Shown here in pieces: positions 1-10,375 of a stretch of 64,000 nucleotides of DNA. The stretch spans positions 50,982,119 through 51,046,118 of the forward strand of contig CM075760.1 in the NCBI GenBank assembly GCA_037974335.1, given 5' to 3'. Both the position numbers and the translations under genes were made by a program. Origin of the DNA: Prionace glauca (Eukaryota > Chordata > Chondrichthyes > Carcharhiniformes > Carcharhinidae). Position 1 is the first letter of the stretch. The number at the start of each line of letters is the position of its first letter. The notes under the pieces are model-generated. The model made no database searches and was not told where the DNA came from. It was given only the letters and a program-made list of their open reading frames with translations.

Positions 1-89
1 AACACTGGTCCTGCTATCAGTTCTCATGAACTAATCAGCTTACATTTTCCTGAGGCGTCACTCCTGGATTTTGTTCAAACTCAGCATGT

Positions 90-830
90 TGTCCATGGCT
101 GACCCTCGCAGGTCCAAAGGTATATGAGGGCCTCGAACCTCACTATCGACATAACTGTCCTGGTGAAGTGTGTGCCTCGCAGGTCTGGTGCTCTCTGCTG
201 CATGAATCGTATGATCCCTACAGAAGGAAGGAGGTAATTAGGCCCATCGAGCCTGCACTGACAATAATCACACCCAGGCCCTATTCACATAACACTAAAT
301 ATTTATCATCCTAATCCCCCTGACACTGGGGTTAATTTACCATAGCTGGTCAACTTAACCCGCACATCTTTGGTCTGTGGGAGGAAAGCGGAGCACCCGG
401 AGGAAACCCTGGCAGACACAGGGAGAACATGTAATCTTCATACAGACAATGATCTGAGGCCGGAATTTAACCCACATCCCTGGGGTTGTGAGGAAGCATT
501 GCGAACCACTGAGCCATCATGACAACCTCAGGTGAGGGCTTCAAACCTCACGCTTTCTATATCACTGCCTCCCTGTGAAACAAATCCCTCACAGGTCCGA
601 TGCTGTCCACTGCCCAAAGGTGAGTGAGGGCTTTGATCCTCACACTCTCTTCAATCACTTTCCCGGTGAAACATATTCCTCCTATCCGGTGCTTTTCCCT
701 GCCCAAGGGTGAGTGATAGCCTTAACCCTCACACTCTCCATATCACTGACTGGGGGAGCTCGTCTCTCACAGGTTCACTACCCTCCGCTGCCTGAGTCTG
801 TTTGATAGCCTCGAACTGCACGCTGTCTTA
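90..830. repeat. Degenerate ~89-bp tandem repeat, split by a SINE
   Basis: Phrases such as 'caggtccgatgctgtcc', 'gtgagtgagggc' and 'cctcacactctc' recur with an 89-base spacing (for example at 596, 685 and 774). Weaker units lie at 90-202. The array is interrupted at 203-523 by a minus-strand SINE. No coding potential is seen. Confidence 0.6.
203..523 (-). mobile_element. tRNA-headed SINE, minus strand
   Basis: Read on the minus strand it begins with a tRNA-like head ('cactgagccat' complement side near 510-523). It continues through the typical elasmobranch SINE body: the 'gtttcctccgggtgctccg' region at 395-415, the 'tcccacagaccaaagatgtg' region at about 365-385, then the 'gggttaagttg' segment. 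It ends near 203 in the 'ctgtagggat' type tail. The pattern matches my memory of the shark HE1-like SINE consensus. Divergence is substantial, so the copy is old. Confidence 0.8.
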
Positions 831-3072
831 TAAGAACATAAGAACATAAGAAATAGGAGCAGGAGTAGGCCATCCAAACCTTCGAGCCTGCCCCGCCATT
901 CAATAAGATCATGGCTGATCTGTCGTGGCTCAGCTCCACCTTCTCGCCCTCTCCCCATAACCCTTAATCCCTTCTCTTATCAAAAACCCATCAACCCGTT
1001 TCTTAAAAATATTTAGCGAGGCAGCCTCCACCACTTCAACGGGCAGAGAATTCCAGAGATTCACCACCCTTTGAGTGAAGAAGTTCCTCCTCAACTCTGT
1101 TCTAAACCGCTTCCCCTATATCTTCAGGCTATGCCCCCTAGTCCTACTGTCTTTTTTGAGCGGGAAGAGTCTCTCCACCTCTATCCTATCCATCCCATTC
1201 ATCATCTTATACGTCTCAATGAGATCTCCCCTCATTCTTCTAAACTCTAACGAGTACAAGCCTAGTTTATTCAGCCTCTCCTCATAGCTCAATCCCCTCA
1301 ACTCCGGTATCAGCCTAGTAAACCTCCTCTGCACTCCCTCCAGGCCCAAAATATCCTTGCGCAGGTGCGGCGCCCAAAACTGCACACAGTACTCCAGCTG
1401 CGGCCTCACCAATGCCCTATACAGCTGCAGCAAGACCTCCCTACTTTTATATTCAATCCCCCTCGCTATGAAGGCCAGCATCCCATTCGCCTTCCTGACC
1501 ACCTGCTGCTCCTGCAAGCTGGGTTTTTGCGACTCATGCACAAGAACCCCGAGGTCCTTCTGCACCGTCGCCTGCTGCAGTTTTTCGCCACGTAAGTAAT
1601 AGTCCTTCCTAACATTCCTCCTACCAAAGTGGACCACCTCACACTTGCCAACATTAAATTCCATTTGCCATTTCCTGGCCCATTCGCCCAGCCTATCTAG
1701 ATCCTTCTGCAGACTCTCCACACCCTCCTCACAATTTGCCTTTCCCCCAGTCTTGGTGTCATCAGCAAATTTCGACACCCTGCACTCGGTTCCCTCCTCC
1801 AGATCATCTATATAAATGGTAAATAGCTGAGGCCCCAGCACCGACCCCTGGGGCACCCCACTAGTCACCAACCGCCAATCCGAATAGCACCCATTGACCC
1901 CCACTCTCTGCCTCCTATTTGACAACCAATCCTCTATCCACGCTAACACCCTACCCCCAACTCCATGTCCCCTGAGTTTCTGAAATAACCTCTTGTGAGG
2001 TACCTTGTCAAACGCCTTCTGAAAATCCAGAAAGACCACATCCACCGGCTCTCCTCTATCCACTGCCCTAGACACATCCTCATAGAACTCCAGTAAATTT
2101 GTCAGACACGACTTCCCTTTAATGAAACCGTGTTGCGTCCGCCCTATCAAGCAATTCCCCTCAAGATGCCTCGCTATTTCCTCCTTAATGACGGATTCTA
2201 ACATTTTACCTACCACAGACGTTAAACTAACCGGCCTATAATTCCACGCCTTTTGCCTGGCACCCTTCTTAAACAACGGCGTAACATTAGCCGTTTTCCA
2301 ATCTTCCGGCACTTCCCCGGAATCCAGCGACGTTTGGAAAATAACCACCAAGGCATCCACTATCACCTCCGCCATTTCTTTCAGAACCCTCGGATGCATT
2401 CCATCCGGTTCTGGGGACTTGTCCACAATCAGCCCCTCTAGTCTGTCGAGCACCACCTCTCTAGTAACAGTAATGTCATTAGGACCCTCCATTCCTACCA
2501 CCTTTCCATCGCTAACATCTGGCAAATTATTCACGTCCTCCTCCGTGAAGACAGAAACAAAAAAGTTATTCAAGACCTTAGCCATATCCCCATCCCCTAC
2601 CACTAGCTCCCCTTTCTCATCCTCTAAAGGACCAACGTTCACCCTAGCCAGCCTCTTCCTTTTTATATATTTATAAAAACTCTTGCTATCCTTTTTTATA
2701 TTAAGTGCTAGCCCAGCCTCATAGCTTCTCCTACCCTCCTTTATCAATTTCTTTGTCAATCTTTGTTGACATTTAAACCTTTCCCAATCCTCTTCTCGTC
2801 CACTGCTCTTAGCTACTCTAAACTCCTCCGCTTTTAATTTAACACTTTCCTTCACCTCCTTCGTTATCCACGGCTTATTACCTCTCCTCCTACTGTCCTT
2901 TTTAACCATCGGAATAAATTTCTGCTGAGCACCAAGAAAGATCTCCTTAAAGATCCTCCACTGCTCCTCAGCAGACCTACCTTCCAACGCACTCCCCCAG
3001 TCCACATTCGCCAATTCTTCTCTCATCCTACCATACTCCCCTCTATTCAAACAAAGGACGCGTGTCCGGGAA
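828..3072 (-). mobile_element. CR1-A LINE, 5'-truncated, minus strand
   Basis: The minus strand matches the CR1-A elements at 19-31 kb and 49 kb almost throughout. It runs from the linker between endonuclease and reverse transcriptase (3072) to the 3' tail of repeated TTCTTATG octamers (828-850). The endonuclease half and ORF1 are missing, so it is a typical 5'-truncated LINE insertion. At 3072 it abuts a plus-strand 3' end of a different CR1 family. Confidence 0.92.
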
Positions 3073-3075
3073 TGG
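1116..3075 (-). pseudogene. CR1-A ORF2 remnant with full reverse transcriptase
   Basis: An open frame of about 650 codons encodes the CR1 reverse transcriptase without the upstream endonuclease. Counting from the start of the 671-codon open frame (base 3131), visible RT blocks are VTPLFKKG near 284, FLDFQKAFDKVPH at 367-379, SGVPQGSVLGP at 424-434 and the catalytic FADD at 455-458. The CR1 C-terminal region VRPQLEYCVQFWAPH follows. The frame stops after 'GHSLKI' because an AAG-type codon reads TAG, about 45 codons before the stop seen in sister copies. The remaining tail stays recognisable to about 950. It would make reverse transcriptase only if transcribed from outside. Truncation of the 5' end makes autonomous movement unlikely. 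Confidence 0.88.
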
Positions 3076-3416
3076 TAGGTGCAGGAAGGATGTTCCCAAT
3101 AGTGGGGGCGTCCAGAACCAGGGTCTATCATCTAAAGATACTGGGTAAACCTTTTAGGACTGAGATGAGGGGAAATTATTTCAGCGAGTGGTAAGCCTGT
3201 GGAATTCACTACCGTGGAAAGCAGTTGAGGCCAAAACATTGTGTGTTTTCGAACAGGAGTTAGACATAGCTCTTGGTGCGAAGGGGATGAAAGGAAAGAG
3301 GGAATGGCAGGATCAAGCTACTGAATTGGATGATCAGCCATGATCATAATCAATGGAGAAGCAGGCTCAAAGAGACGAATGGCCTACTCGTGCTCCGAGT
3401 ATCTATGTTTCTATGA
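3073..3416 (+). mobile_element. CR1 3' end, plus strand, second family
   Basis: This 340-base stretch reads as the last part of a CR1 ORF2 plus 3' UTR: 'ctgagatgaggggaaatt', 'gtggaattcactaccg', 'gatcagccatgatcat', then 'gaatggcctactcgtgctc' and a terminal 'tatgtttctatg'. The ending differs from CR1-A (TTTCTATG-type instead of TTCTTATG). It lies head-to-head with the CR1-A copy, with no gap. Confidence 0.8.
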
Positions 3417-3676
3417 TCAATGTCTCTGCTGAGCACCCCATCACCCTGCACTGCCAGTTACCACTATTGCCTCCTGCCCTTTCTCTCCTCCAGTTTTTGA
3501 TGTTAAATATTTCCTTCCTGTGTCGCACAGATCATCCCATTGGTTGTTCCAGGTTCATTGACTTCAATTCCTCAAAAAATAGATTAAAACATCAGAAAAT
3601 CTCAAAATCTCCTCATTCAAACTTACTTTGTTTCCGGCCTGATGTGTGAATTAATTATTTATTTCCCTTCTTTACA
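3417..3676. other. Intron sequence upstream of the receptor exon
   Basis: No first receptor exon or repeat was recognised here. The last ~20 bases are pyrimidine-rich and end in 'tttacag', a good 3' splice site. This is therefore read as the end of an intron whose 5' part contains the CR1 copies. Confidence 0.5.
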
Positions 3677-3677
3677 G
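3655..3677 (+). other. 3' splice site (polypyrimidine tract plus AG)
   Basis: A tract rich in T and C is followed by AG at 3676-3677, and the downstream sequence continues a receptor frame from 3678. The frame needs one base from the previous exon, giving a codon ending in TG (probably Val) before Asn in TM1. The same intron position in TM1 is known for fish and shark GPR139-like genes. Confidence 0.75.
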
Positions 3678-4579
3678 TGAACATCGTAACGATTGTTATC
3701 CTCATCCGTAAAAACTGTGGTCTCTCCAGATGTGTCACTTCTTACCTGGTGGCCATGGCTTTGGCAGATCTACTGGTTATCATTCTCGACTTGATAATGA
3801 GACAGATTCCGATTGTTTTTGAAGAGCATTTTCTTTACCTGCGGTATATCCGTGTGTGTAACATCCACGCCGTCCTGCTTTATGCAGCCACTGACTGTTC
3901 TGTCTGGTTCACTGTCAGTTTCACCTTTGATCGATTTGTGGCCATTTGCTGCCAGAAACTGAAAAAGAAATATTGCAGTGAGAAAACGGCAGTGGTGGTT
4001 CTGGGAACAGTGACAGTGCTGAGCTGTTTAAAGAACATTTTCTGGTGTTTTATGTTATTGGGTGGGTATGTGCTCTTGAATGACCCCTGGTTTTGTGAGG
4101 TAACAGGCAGTGTTCTGTTGTCCCCAGTCTGGGGCACAGTCGAGTTCGCCCACAACATTCTAACCCCGTGTGTCCCATTTGTCCTGATTCTGTTGTTCAA
4201 TATTATCACTGTCAGGCACATTTTAGTGAGTAGCAGAGCCCGCAGGAGACTTCGGGCTCAAAGCAGGGGGGAGAGTCCCAAAGACACACAGATGGAAAGT
4301 CGAAGGAAATCCATCATTTTGCTATTTGTTATCTCAGCCAATTTCATCCTGTTATGGTCAGTGTTAATGTTTTATTCGGTATGGAAGCGTATGTTCAATT
4401 TGGGACATAAAGCGGTATTTCTCGATGGCTTTGTGATGGAACTGGCCTTCATGCTGCAGCTCCTGAGTTGCTGCACCAACACTGGAATATATGCCGTCAC
4501 CCAGACGAAGTTCAGGCAGCAGTTGAAGAATGTGCTGATGAATTCATTTACTCCAATTCTCCATTTCATTAAAAGATAA
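3677..4579 (+). CDS. GPR139-like: GPR139-like class A G-protein coupled receptor, last exon
   Basis: This exon encodes about 300 residues of a rhodopsin-class receptor from late TM1 to the C-terminus at TAA 4577-4579. Numbering from the codon at 3677: Asn2 is the TM1 anchor and Asp31 in LADLL is the TM2 anchor. Cys61 and Cys140 can form the ECL1-ECL2 disulfide. DRF at 85-87 replaces DRY, and TM5 is about 160-180. The basic third loop carries MESRRKS at 206-212. TM6 has Trp227 but no proline after it, and TM7 reads NTGIY at 268-272 instead of NPxxY. The segment ATDCSVWFTVSFTFDRFVAI is characteristic of the expanded GPR139-like group in fishes. There is no usable ATG: the start codon and the first half of TM1 must lie on an upstream exon outside this window, or be lost. 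The frame is uninterrupted, so the gene is probably functional. Its ligand is unknown; mammalian GPR139 responds to aromatic amino acids. Confidence 0.9.
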   Translation: MNIVTIVILIRKNCGLSRCVTSYLVAMALADLLVIILDLIMRQIPIVFEEHFLYLRYIRVCNIHAVLLYAATDCSVWFTVSFTFDRFVAICCQKLKKKYCSEKTAVVVLGTVTVLSCLKNIFWCFMLLGGYVLLNDPWFCEVTGSVLLSPVWGTVEFAHNILTPCVPFVLILLFNIITVRHILVSSRARRRLRAQSRGESPKDTQMESRRKSIILLFVISANFILLWSVLMFYSVWKRMFNLGHKAVFLDGFVMELAFMLQLLSCCTNTGIYAVTQTKFRQQLKNVLMNSFTPILHFIKR

Positions 4580-5914
4580 GAAGAATGGTGTCACCCACAT
4601 CTTCCAGAAATTTCTAATTTCATTCCACATTACAAGGAGGGGAATGGGGGAAAATCCCTTTGCATCCTCCCCTCCTATTGCCAGGACAACTTTACTCCTA
4701 AACAGGATGACGGAGTGTGTCATGCAAATTAACGACCAGACTAAAAACTAGAACAAAATATTGAATTTCACGCAGAAGAGCCAAGACTTCAGTATGAAAC
4801 TAGAAGATGGAAGAGGGGCTTTCAGGGAGTTAATTCATCCACAAAGTTTACTGTCCCATGAATAATACAAGTGCATGTTTGTTCAAATTTGATAAAAATG
4901 TGTCGGCAGCCAATACTTTTGGCAGCTGTGTTCAAATGCATTTCACATAAGCCCAGGCTTTTCTGGAAAAATATCTTTGAAAATGACTTTTCTCCAGTCT
5001 ATATTTTCTGCTAAATGAAAAAAAAAATCAATATGTATGATCACGGGAGCTCGAGACAGGCTAAGACCCAACACAGAAAATTGGCGTAAGGGACTTTGTA
5101 GAATGACCTTCAAGAAAGACATCACATCCACAACCCACGAGTTCAGAGTGGAAGCTTTGTTTAAGCGAGTCATTTGGAAAATCTGGTCTGGATTTCAAAA
5201 TGCAAGCCACTCATGGAAAGCATTATTGTGAAAGGAGATTGTAAAGCATGCTTTTTTGGGGAGTGGAGTTTGGAAACTCTTAGTGACAACGGTCTGCGGG
5301 GGGCGGGGGATGAATTCTGAGGTGACATCCACTTGAAGTTCAGAGCGGACACCACAGCCATCTCCTGTGTTAAGAGGGGATTGTGTTACAGAGAACCGTT
5401 GTCAGTTAAAGATTATACTTTATCATCCAAGTTAACCTTAAAATCAGTGTAACTTTGGCTAAAGATTACAATTCCTTTTAAAAATACAGCTAACATTCAT
5501 TTTAAAATCGGAAAATTCATGTTTAAATCAGAATTGTTTGTTTAAATCTCTGAATTACAGGTAAATCAAAATTACTTGTTTAAATCTCTTACTGCATTCA
5601 CATGTACAGACTGTTCCCTTGTCAGCCCCACAGTGGGCGCCATTGTTTTTGAACTTTGCTGCTTTTCTGGGTGAACTCAGGCTCTCCATTCCTCCGGCAG
5701 CGTCACGGCACCAACTGCGTCTTTCTCCAACCTGCGCTGCTAATCTCACACTTCCTGTTTCTGAGTGAAAACCACCTCCACTTCATTGGCGTTGGAAGAG
5801 TTTACTGCTGCATTCAATTGAACTTTTTCTTGTAATTGAGCCCGAGATTTGGACCCAGATCAGAGAGATATTTGTGTCAGTAGAAACAATAAAATTTACC
5901 CCATTAATAGCCAG
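4580..5914. other. No gene seen; receptor 3' flank
   Basis: This stretch presumably holds the receptor 3' UTR and intergenic DNA. An A+T-rich part at 5400-5590 repeats short 'gtttaaatc' phrases. I found no clear AATAAA in a convincing position, no coding frame of note and no recognisable repeat. Confidence 0.5.
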
Positions 5915-6295
5915 ATTTTCACACGCATCAGCATTTTGTACCATCAGCTCTTTGCAGCCGATTGCTCTCTTCTTTTTTGTTCTTCACATGTGACATTTCC
6001 AAGTCAGATGCTAAAGAGGAAATGTCCCTGGTACTGATTCCGACAGAACTAGAAGTAACGCAGGATTGTTGTACAGCAATAAATTTACATTCCCTGTCCG
6101 GGAATCGAACCCGGACTGGGGTGGTAAAAGCGCTGAATCCTAACCACTGGACCACCAGGGAATGTGATCCAAACTGTTTACGATATTAATTTATCCACGA
6201 ATCACCTGCTTTTTATTTTATTTCGGGTTTTTTATTCACCAAATGCAAGTTTATCCTTCAAATTGTCATGTTTATATCACACACAAGTGATTGCT
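5915..6295. repeat. Third copy of the tRNA-Glu duplication block
   Basis: Flanks of the Glu-like locus match those at 13.6-13.9 and 15.4-15.7 kb. Shared phrases include 'tgacatttccaa', 'tgtacagcaataaat', 'attaatttatcca' and 'atatcacacacaagtgat'. The match continues well outside the tRNA, so it is a segmental copy rather than a retrotransposed tRNA. Confidence 0.8.
6091..6161 (-). pseudogene. tRNA-Glu-derived pseudogene with TTT anticodon
   Basis: The acceptor 5' side, A box and B box of vertebrate tRNA-Glu are kept (minus strand, 5' end at 6161). The anticodon loop reads CTTTTAC, giving TTT (a Lys anticodon) in place of CTC or TTC. Three of five anticodon-stem pairs are mismatched (CAGCG against CACCC). 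No run of four T follows within about 40 bases. It is best read as a decayed member of the Glu block. Confidence 0.85.
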
Positions 6296-6804
6296 TCAGC
6301 CAATGAAAGCAGCGAATCCTCTTAGCTGGAACATGAAATAGACAGTGAGCTGCTTATGTGACACTTGCAGTTTCCAACCCCCAACAAATTCATCAGTGCG
6401 GCCTCTGTGAAACTTACAGGGTAACATACTGCAGGCATTCATCACGGAGAGCAACTGACACAAGTCATTCCGAAACACTGTCATGTCAATTCTCTTTCTG
6501 TTTCTGTCCCTTCCTCTCATTCAGCTCCCTCTGGCTGTCCAGCTACCAGGGTCAATTAGCTACTTGACATAGACACAGACAGTTGGTGAACCCGAGCTTT
6601 GCCTGGAAAGCAGGGAAAACGAATATATGACACACGGCATTGAGAGGAGATGGAGTTTAAAGATGACAGTACAAAGAGACAGAGATATCCCATCTTCCTG
6701 ATCCAGTTACTGATGTCGGGAATGTGCACAGTGCGAATTGTCCACTGTCACACTCTCCTTCCAGCCTTGAGCACGGAGTTAAGTCTTGAAATGTTTGCAG
6801 TCTT
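6296..6804. other. No feature recognised
   Basis: Unique-looking sequence without a convincing coding frame, tRNA or known repeat. Confidence 0.4.
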
Positions 6805-6885
6805 GTTAGAGTAATTCAGGGTTTTGTGGAGGCCACATTTGGAATAGTGTGTGCAGTTTGGATCCCCGCATTTTAGACAGAATAA
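6805..6885 (+). mobile_element. CR1 ORF2 fragment
   Basis: About 80 bases read like the CR1 'VRPHLEYCVQF' region: 'ggaggccacatttggaat', then 'gtgtgtgcagtttgg'. It is short and diverged, so old. Confidence 0.55.
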
Positions 6886-7214
6886 AAGCAAAATCTGAGG
6901 ATGATCATCATTTCTTGCCATTCAGCTATCTAAATTTTACTATTTCATAACTTTTCCTGTTTTGCCATTAATTGCTTTCTCTTTCCCCCGTTGCCTTCTC
7001 TGTTCATTGTTACCTCTTTATTTGATGTTATTTCCTATTTTTTTCGCCTCATTCTCTTCAGAATCCCCAGATTCCCTATATATCCTTGGTAACAGTGAGC
7101 AGTTCTCAGTTTGTGTGTGTGTAACCTTGAGTTTCATTAAGTTTTAGTCTTCCATTCTGTGTATCCGTGTAAATTTCTGGCATTCAAGCTTTGTTTTTAA
7201 GGCCGAATTATTTC

Positions 7215-7350
7215 ATGAGGAAAGGTTAGAGAGACAAAGTTATAGTCGCTGGAATTCAGAGTAAGAGTAGGCTACTTGATTGATATGTATAAAATACAAA
7301 GGGGTCTTGACAAGGTCGGTGTGAAGAGGATAGTTCGTCTTCTGGGTAAA
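7215..7350 (+). mobile_element. CR1 ORF2/3' fragment
   Basis: The phrases 'gctggaattcagagtaag', 'gattgatatgtataaaat' and 'ggtcttgacaaggtcggtg' follow the order of the CR1 C-terminal coding region (EFRRMRGDLIETYKMM then DRIEV). It is probably part of the same old insertion as 6805-6885. Confidence 0.6.
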
Positions 7351-8188
7351 TCTGTAACTTGGTATCACTGTTTCAAAGTAGGGATTCGCCCATTTAAAAT
7401 ACCACTGCACCACAGCCTCCTCTAATGTATGTCAGTATTTATAAATACTCATCTGTAGCAATGCCCTTCCTTGCTGTGTCTCTGCATCATTCACTGCTCT
7501 CAGGCCGCATTCATCTTTGTCTCTCAGTTGGATTGTCTCTGTATCATTCCGCTCAATCTCACCCCTGCCTATGTCAATGACTTTTATAGCTCTCTCAAAG
7601 TGTATCGGCGCATTGGGTGATATAGGAACTGTACAGCTTAGGGGGTAAGGATATACTTGCCTGCATAGCACAGTTGATCAAACGTTTAGACATGGAGAGT
7701 TAGCGAGCATTGAGCCGATGCTCTACAGAGGTCTCATTCAGCTACCTAGTCTTTGAAATTTCGTAGATATTAAGTAGAGGAACCAGACAATGACAGGGCT
7801 GATCCACTGAAGGATTCCTAAAACAGCTCCATGGCTAAACATCTCAGATATTGCAGCATTGAATATAGGGAGCCGTTGAGCTGATGCACAGCCTGGGCCA
7901 CGCTCACCTGCATAGGAACATTGCTCAGGTTTTTAACAGGAAGTATGCACAAGGATAGGAAAACATATCTTTCAAGTTATCACCAGTTTACACTTGTATA
8001 TTGCTCAGACCTACCTTACAGTCACATTCTTTGACCTGCTGCATTATTTTGATCGCTGCTTATTTCCCGGTTCTCAGATTGAACTGTTTTTAGACATACA
8101 TTTCTCCCCACCTGTTCTATCTTGTGTTAAGTCCCTCAACCTCATCTTCATCACTCTCTTTGTCAGCCGGAGATATCCCCTACCGCCC
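7351..8188. other. No feature recognised
   Basis: About 840 bases with no convincing gene, tRNA or named repeat on either strand. Confidence 0.4.
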
Positions 8189-8675
8189 CGGTGTTGTATC
8201 ACTTTAATCTCAAGGTTAGTGCAGCAGGTTTGAGGAATAATTATTTCCCCGTTTCCATGGAAAGGGAACAATTAGTTATGCAATGGCGTTAATATCTCTG
8301 TGAGTACAATTTACAGGGAAATCTGGCCAAGGATAGCGAATTTAATACTTGCCTTCCGGCTAGTGAACATGTCGATTACAAGCTAATTATTGTGTAACCT
8401 TGCATTTTAGTGATTTAAAGATTTGTCTATTCTCTCATCCAGACATTATCAAATAATATTTCATTATAATTGGACACATATCTACTTTTCGCTGGATTTT
8501 CTATTCCTTGGCGCTCTTTTTTTTTCCTTAGTCCGTTCAGAAATTCAGCCTAACCCTGCCTCTATATTGTGTTCTGTGTATATTTAAAATGTAGTTGCTT
8601 GTTATAATGTTTAATTCAGCACATTTCGAGCCCTAACTCACTCTGATCTATAACACAGACTGTAAATTGCATGAG
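8189..8675 (+). repeat. Arm 1 of a distant ~490-bp inverted repeat
   Basis: This arm is colinear with the reverse complement of 16863-17364. Shared phrases in order: 'ggtgttgtatca', 'aaggttagtgcagcaggtt', 'tttccatggaaa', 'tgccttccggctagtgaac', 'catgtcgattac' and 'cgagccctaactcactctg'. Scattered substitutions and small indels show it is not recent. Confidence 0.8.
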
Positions 8676-8733
8676 AGTCTCAAAATGACTTACTGTGCAC
8701 TGATTTGAGTTATTAGCTCATTATACCAATCTC

Positions 8734-8759
8734 ACTGTCGAATGCTGACATTCGACAGT
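8734..8759. repeat. Perfect 11-bp inverted repeat with 4-base loop
   Basis: ACTGTCGAATG is followed after CTGA by its exact reverse complement. This can form a hairpin or cruciform. No transposon features surround it. Confidence 0.85.
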
Positions 8760-8879
8760 ATAATCGCAGACAATCCAATTTTCTGTTCCGAGCTTTAATC
8801 TGAATTTGAATGTAATTCAATGGGAGTTTGGGGCTAGCATTTCTTGGACATTATCATCTCAGTATCCATCATAATTTCC

Positions 8880-8965
8880 CATGCCCTCCGCGCCCCTCCC
8901 CCCAACGTCTCCCTCCCCCCCCCCCTCCACCTCCACCCTCCACAAACTCCAAACTCCCACCCCCG
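8880..8965 (+). repeat. C/CT-rich low-complexity tract
   Basis: Dense runs of C and CCT, including a run of ten C, on the plus strand. Confidence 0.8.
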
Positions 8966-9692
8966 GCCGCTTCCCAACACCATTTATTAATCTCGATTCC
9001 ACGTCTTCAGTTCCTCATCATTAGTTTTAATAGTGACATTTATCAATGAGTTGGAGCGATGGAGGGTGAGAGGGGAGGGCTAAATACGCAGGGGTTCAGT
9101 GAGGTTTCAGAACTGGTGGAGTCACCAACTCCCACCCACTTTGACACGGTGTTACTCCATTCTGGAACAGGATTGATGATAAACTGTCAGCTAAACAGAA
9201 CATTATACTCACCGTGTAACCAGTTTCTGGAGGTGAATGTATGTGAAAGCAAAGGAAGGGAATATCATTTGCTGCAGATGATAGAATGACTGTGTGACTA
9301 TATCTGTAGTGACAGTGACCTGGGATGAAGCAATGGAGACAGTAATGATGATCAATGAGATACAAATCTCAGATATCACAGCAGAACTGTGAAAAGCTCA
9401 TGTTGTTCAGCAGTTTTCCCACAAGAAGCTCTCGAAGAGGCAGAGGCTGCGAATGATCTTTGAATATGGTGAGCTGCAGTGAAATGTAGTGGAATAGAAT
9501 GTATTATTATTCATTTTGACAGGAGGAAGCAGCAAGGGGAATGAAATTATAAATTGCCGGGATTGGGCCAATGGGTTTATTTTGTTTCTCCAGGTAGTTC
9601 AAACTGACACAATGATCGCTCCTGTTTTCCATCGGGAAGGAATTTCAGCCCCTCCTAAATCTTGGGCTGATCGGCAGCAACAAAACCTGCAT
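8966..9692. other. No feature recognised
   Basis: No convincing gene or known repeat is seen between the CT-rich tract and the Glu tRNA. Confidence 0.4.
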
Positions 9693-9763
9693 TCCCTGAC
9701 CGGGAATCGAACCCGGGCCGCGGCGGTGAGAGCGCCGAATACTAACCACTAGACCACCAGGGA
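9693..9763 (-). tRNA. trnE-CUC: tRNA-Glu (CTC)
   Basis: The minus strand gives vertebrate tRNA-Glu with loop CTCTCAC, intact A and B boxes and paired acceptor and T stems. One D-stem base differs from the sister copies (GTAT where they have GGAT), breaking one pair. A run of four T on the minus strand lies at 9682-9685, just after the 3' end, as expected of a Pol III terminator. Its flanks do not obviously match the other Glu blocks. Confidence 0.85.
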
Positions 9764-9895
9764 AGATGCGAATAGCAGCCTTAATCTGACCGGTACATTG
9801 CAGCGTTTTTCAAATTCTCCAGAACGGCTTGTCGAGGAACAAAAATTGTTTTGATAGAACAGGAATGACTCATTCAGCCAACAGCAAATTACTGC

Positions 9896-9975
9896 AGATG
9901 CTGGAACTTAAAAAACTTAAAATGCTGGAAAATCTCAACAGGCATGACGGCATCTCTGGAGAGAGAATGTGAGGC
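9896..9975 (+). repeat. Dispersed 'AAAATGCTGGAAAATCTCA' repeat fragment
   Basis: It resembles a short non-coding repeat common in sharks as I recall it: 'gcagatgctgga', 'aaaatgctggaaaatctca', then a 'ggcatctctggagagag' phrase. Relatives occur at 10275-10375, 59685-59835 and 60098-60180. Confidence 0.55.
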
Positions 9976-9977
9976 AA

Positions 9978-10065
9978 TGGAATTGAGTCTAAACTGCCCT
10001 CTGAAACGGCCCAACAACATAGTTAGTTCAGTGGGAAATAGGGATGGACAACAAATACTGACATT
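9978..10065 (+). mobile_element. SINE2 3' fragment
   Basis: 'aactgccctctgaaacggcc' followed by 'agggatggacaacaaatac' matches the end of an elasmobranch SINE as I remember it. Other pieces lie at 56119-56275 and 58030-58500. Confidence 0.6.
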
Positions 10066-10274
10066 GAAATCTATATTGTGTTAGCAGCATTTTATGAAAT
10101 AATTAAACATTTTCATTTTGTTTCATTTCATGTCAGACAGGGTGACATATTCGGGGCTCTTATTATTTAAAACCTCAGCCCTTTAACCATTGAGACAGTT
10201 ATGGTTCAGTCACAGAAAAGTGATCCACTGTGATCCAAAAGAAGGAATTTTAGTTGCTGCAAATCCCACCTCAA

Positions 10275-10375
10275 AACGGAAAATGCTGGAAGATTAATCA
10301 GTTTCAACAGTTTCTGTGGAGGGAAAGAGAGGGAATGATACAGGTTGCTGACCTTTGACCCTAACTGGAAGAAAT
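10275..10375 (+). repeat. Dispersed 'AAAATGCTGGA' repeat fragment
   Basis: 'aaaacggaaaatgctgga', 'cagtttctgtggaggg' and 'ctgacctttgacc' follow the order of the repeat at 9896-9975. Confidence 0.5.

Noticed and set aside
3353-3649. A 98-codon frame just before the receptor, as a possible first exon
   Set aside because: It starts inside a CR1 3' end, is out of frame with the receptor and does not resemble a TM1 leader.
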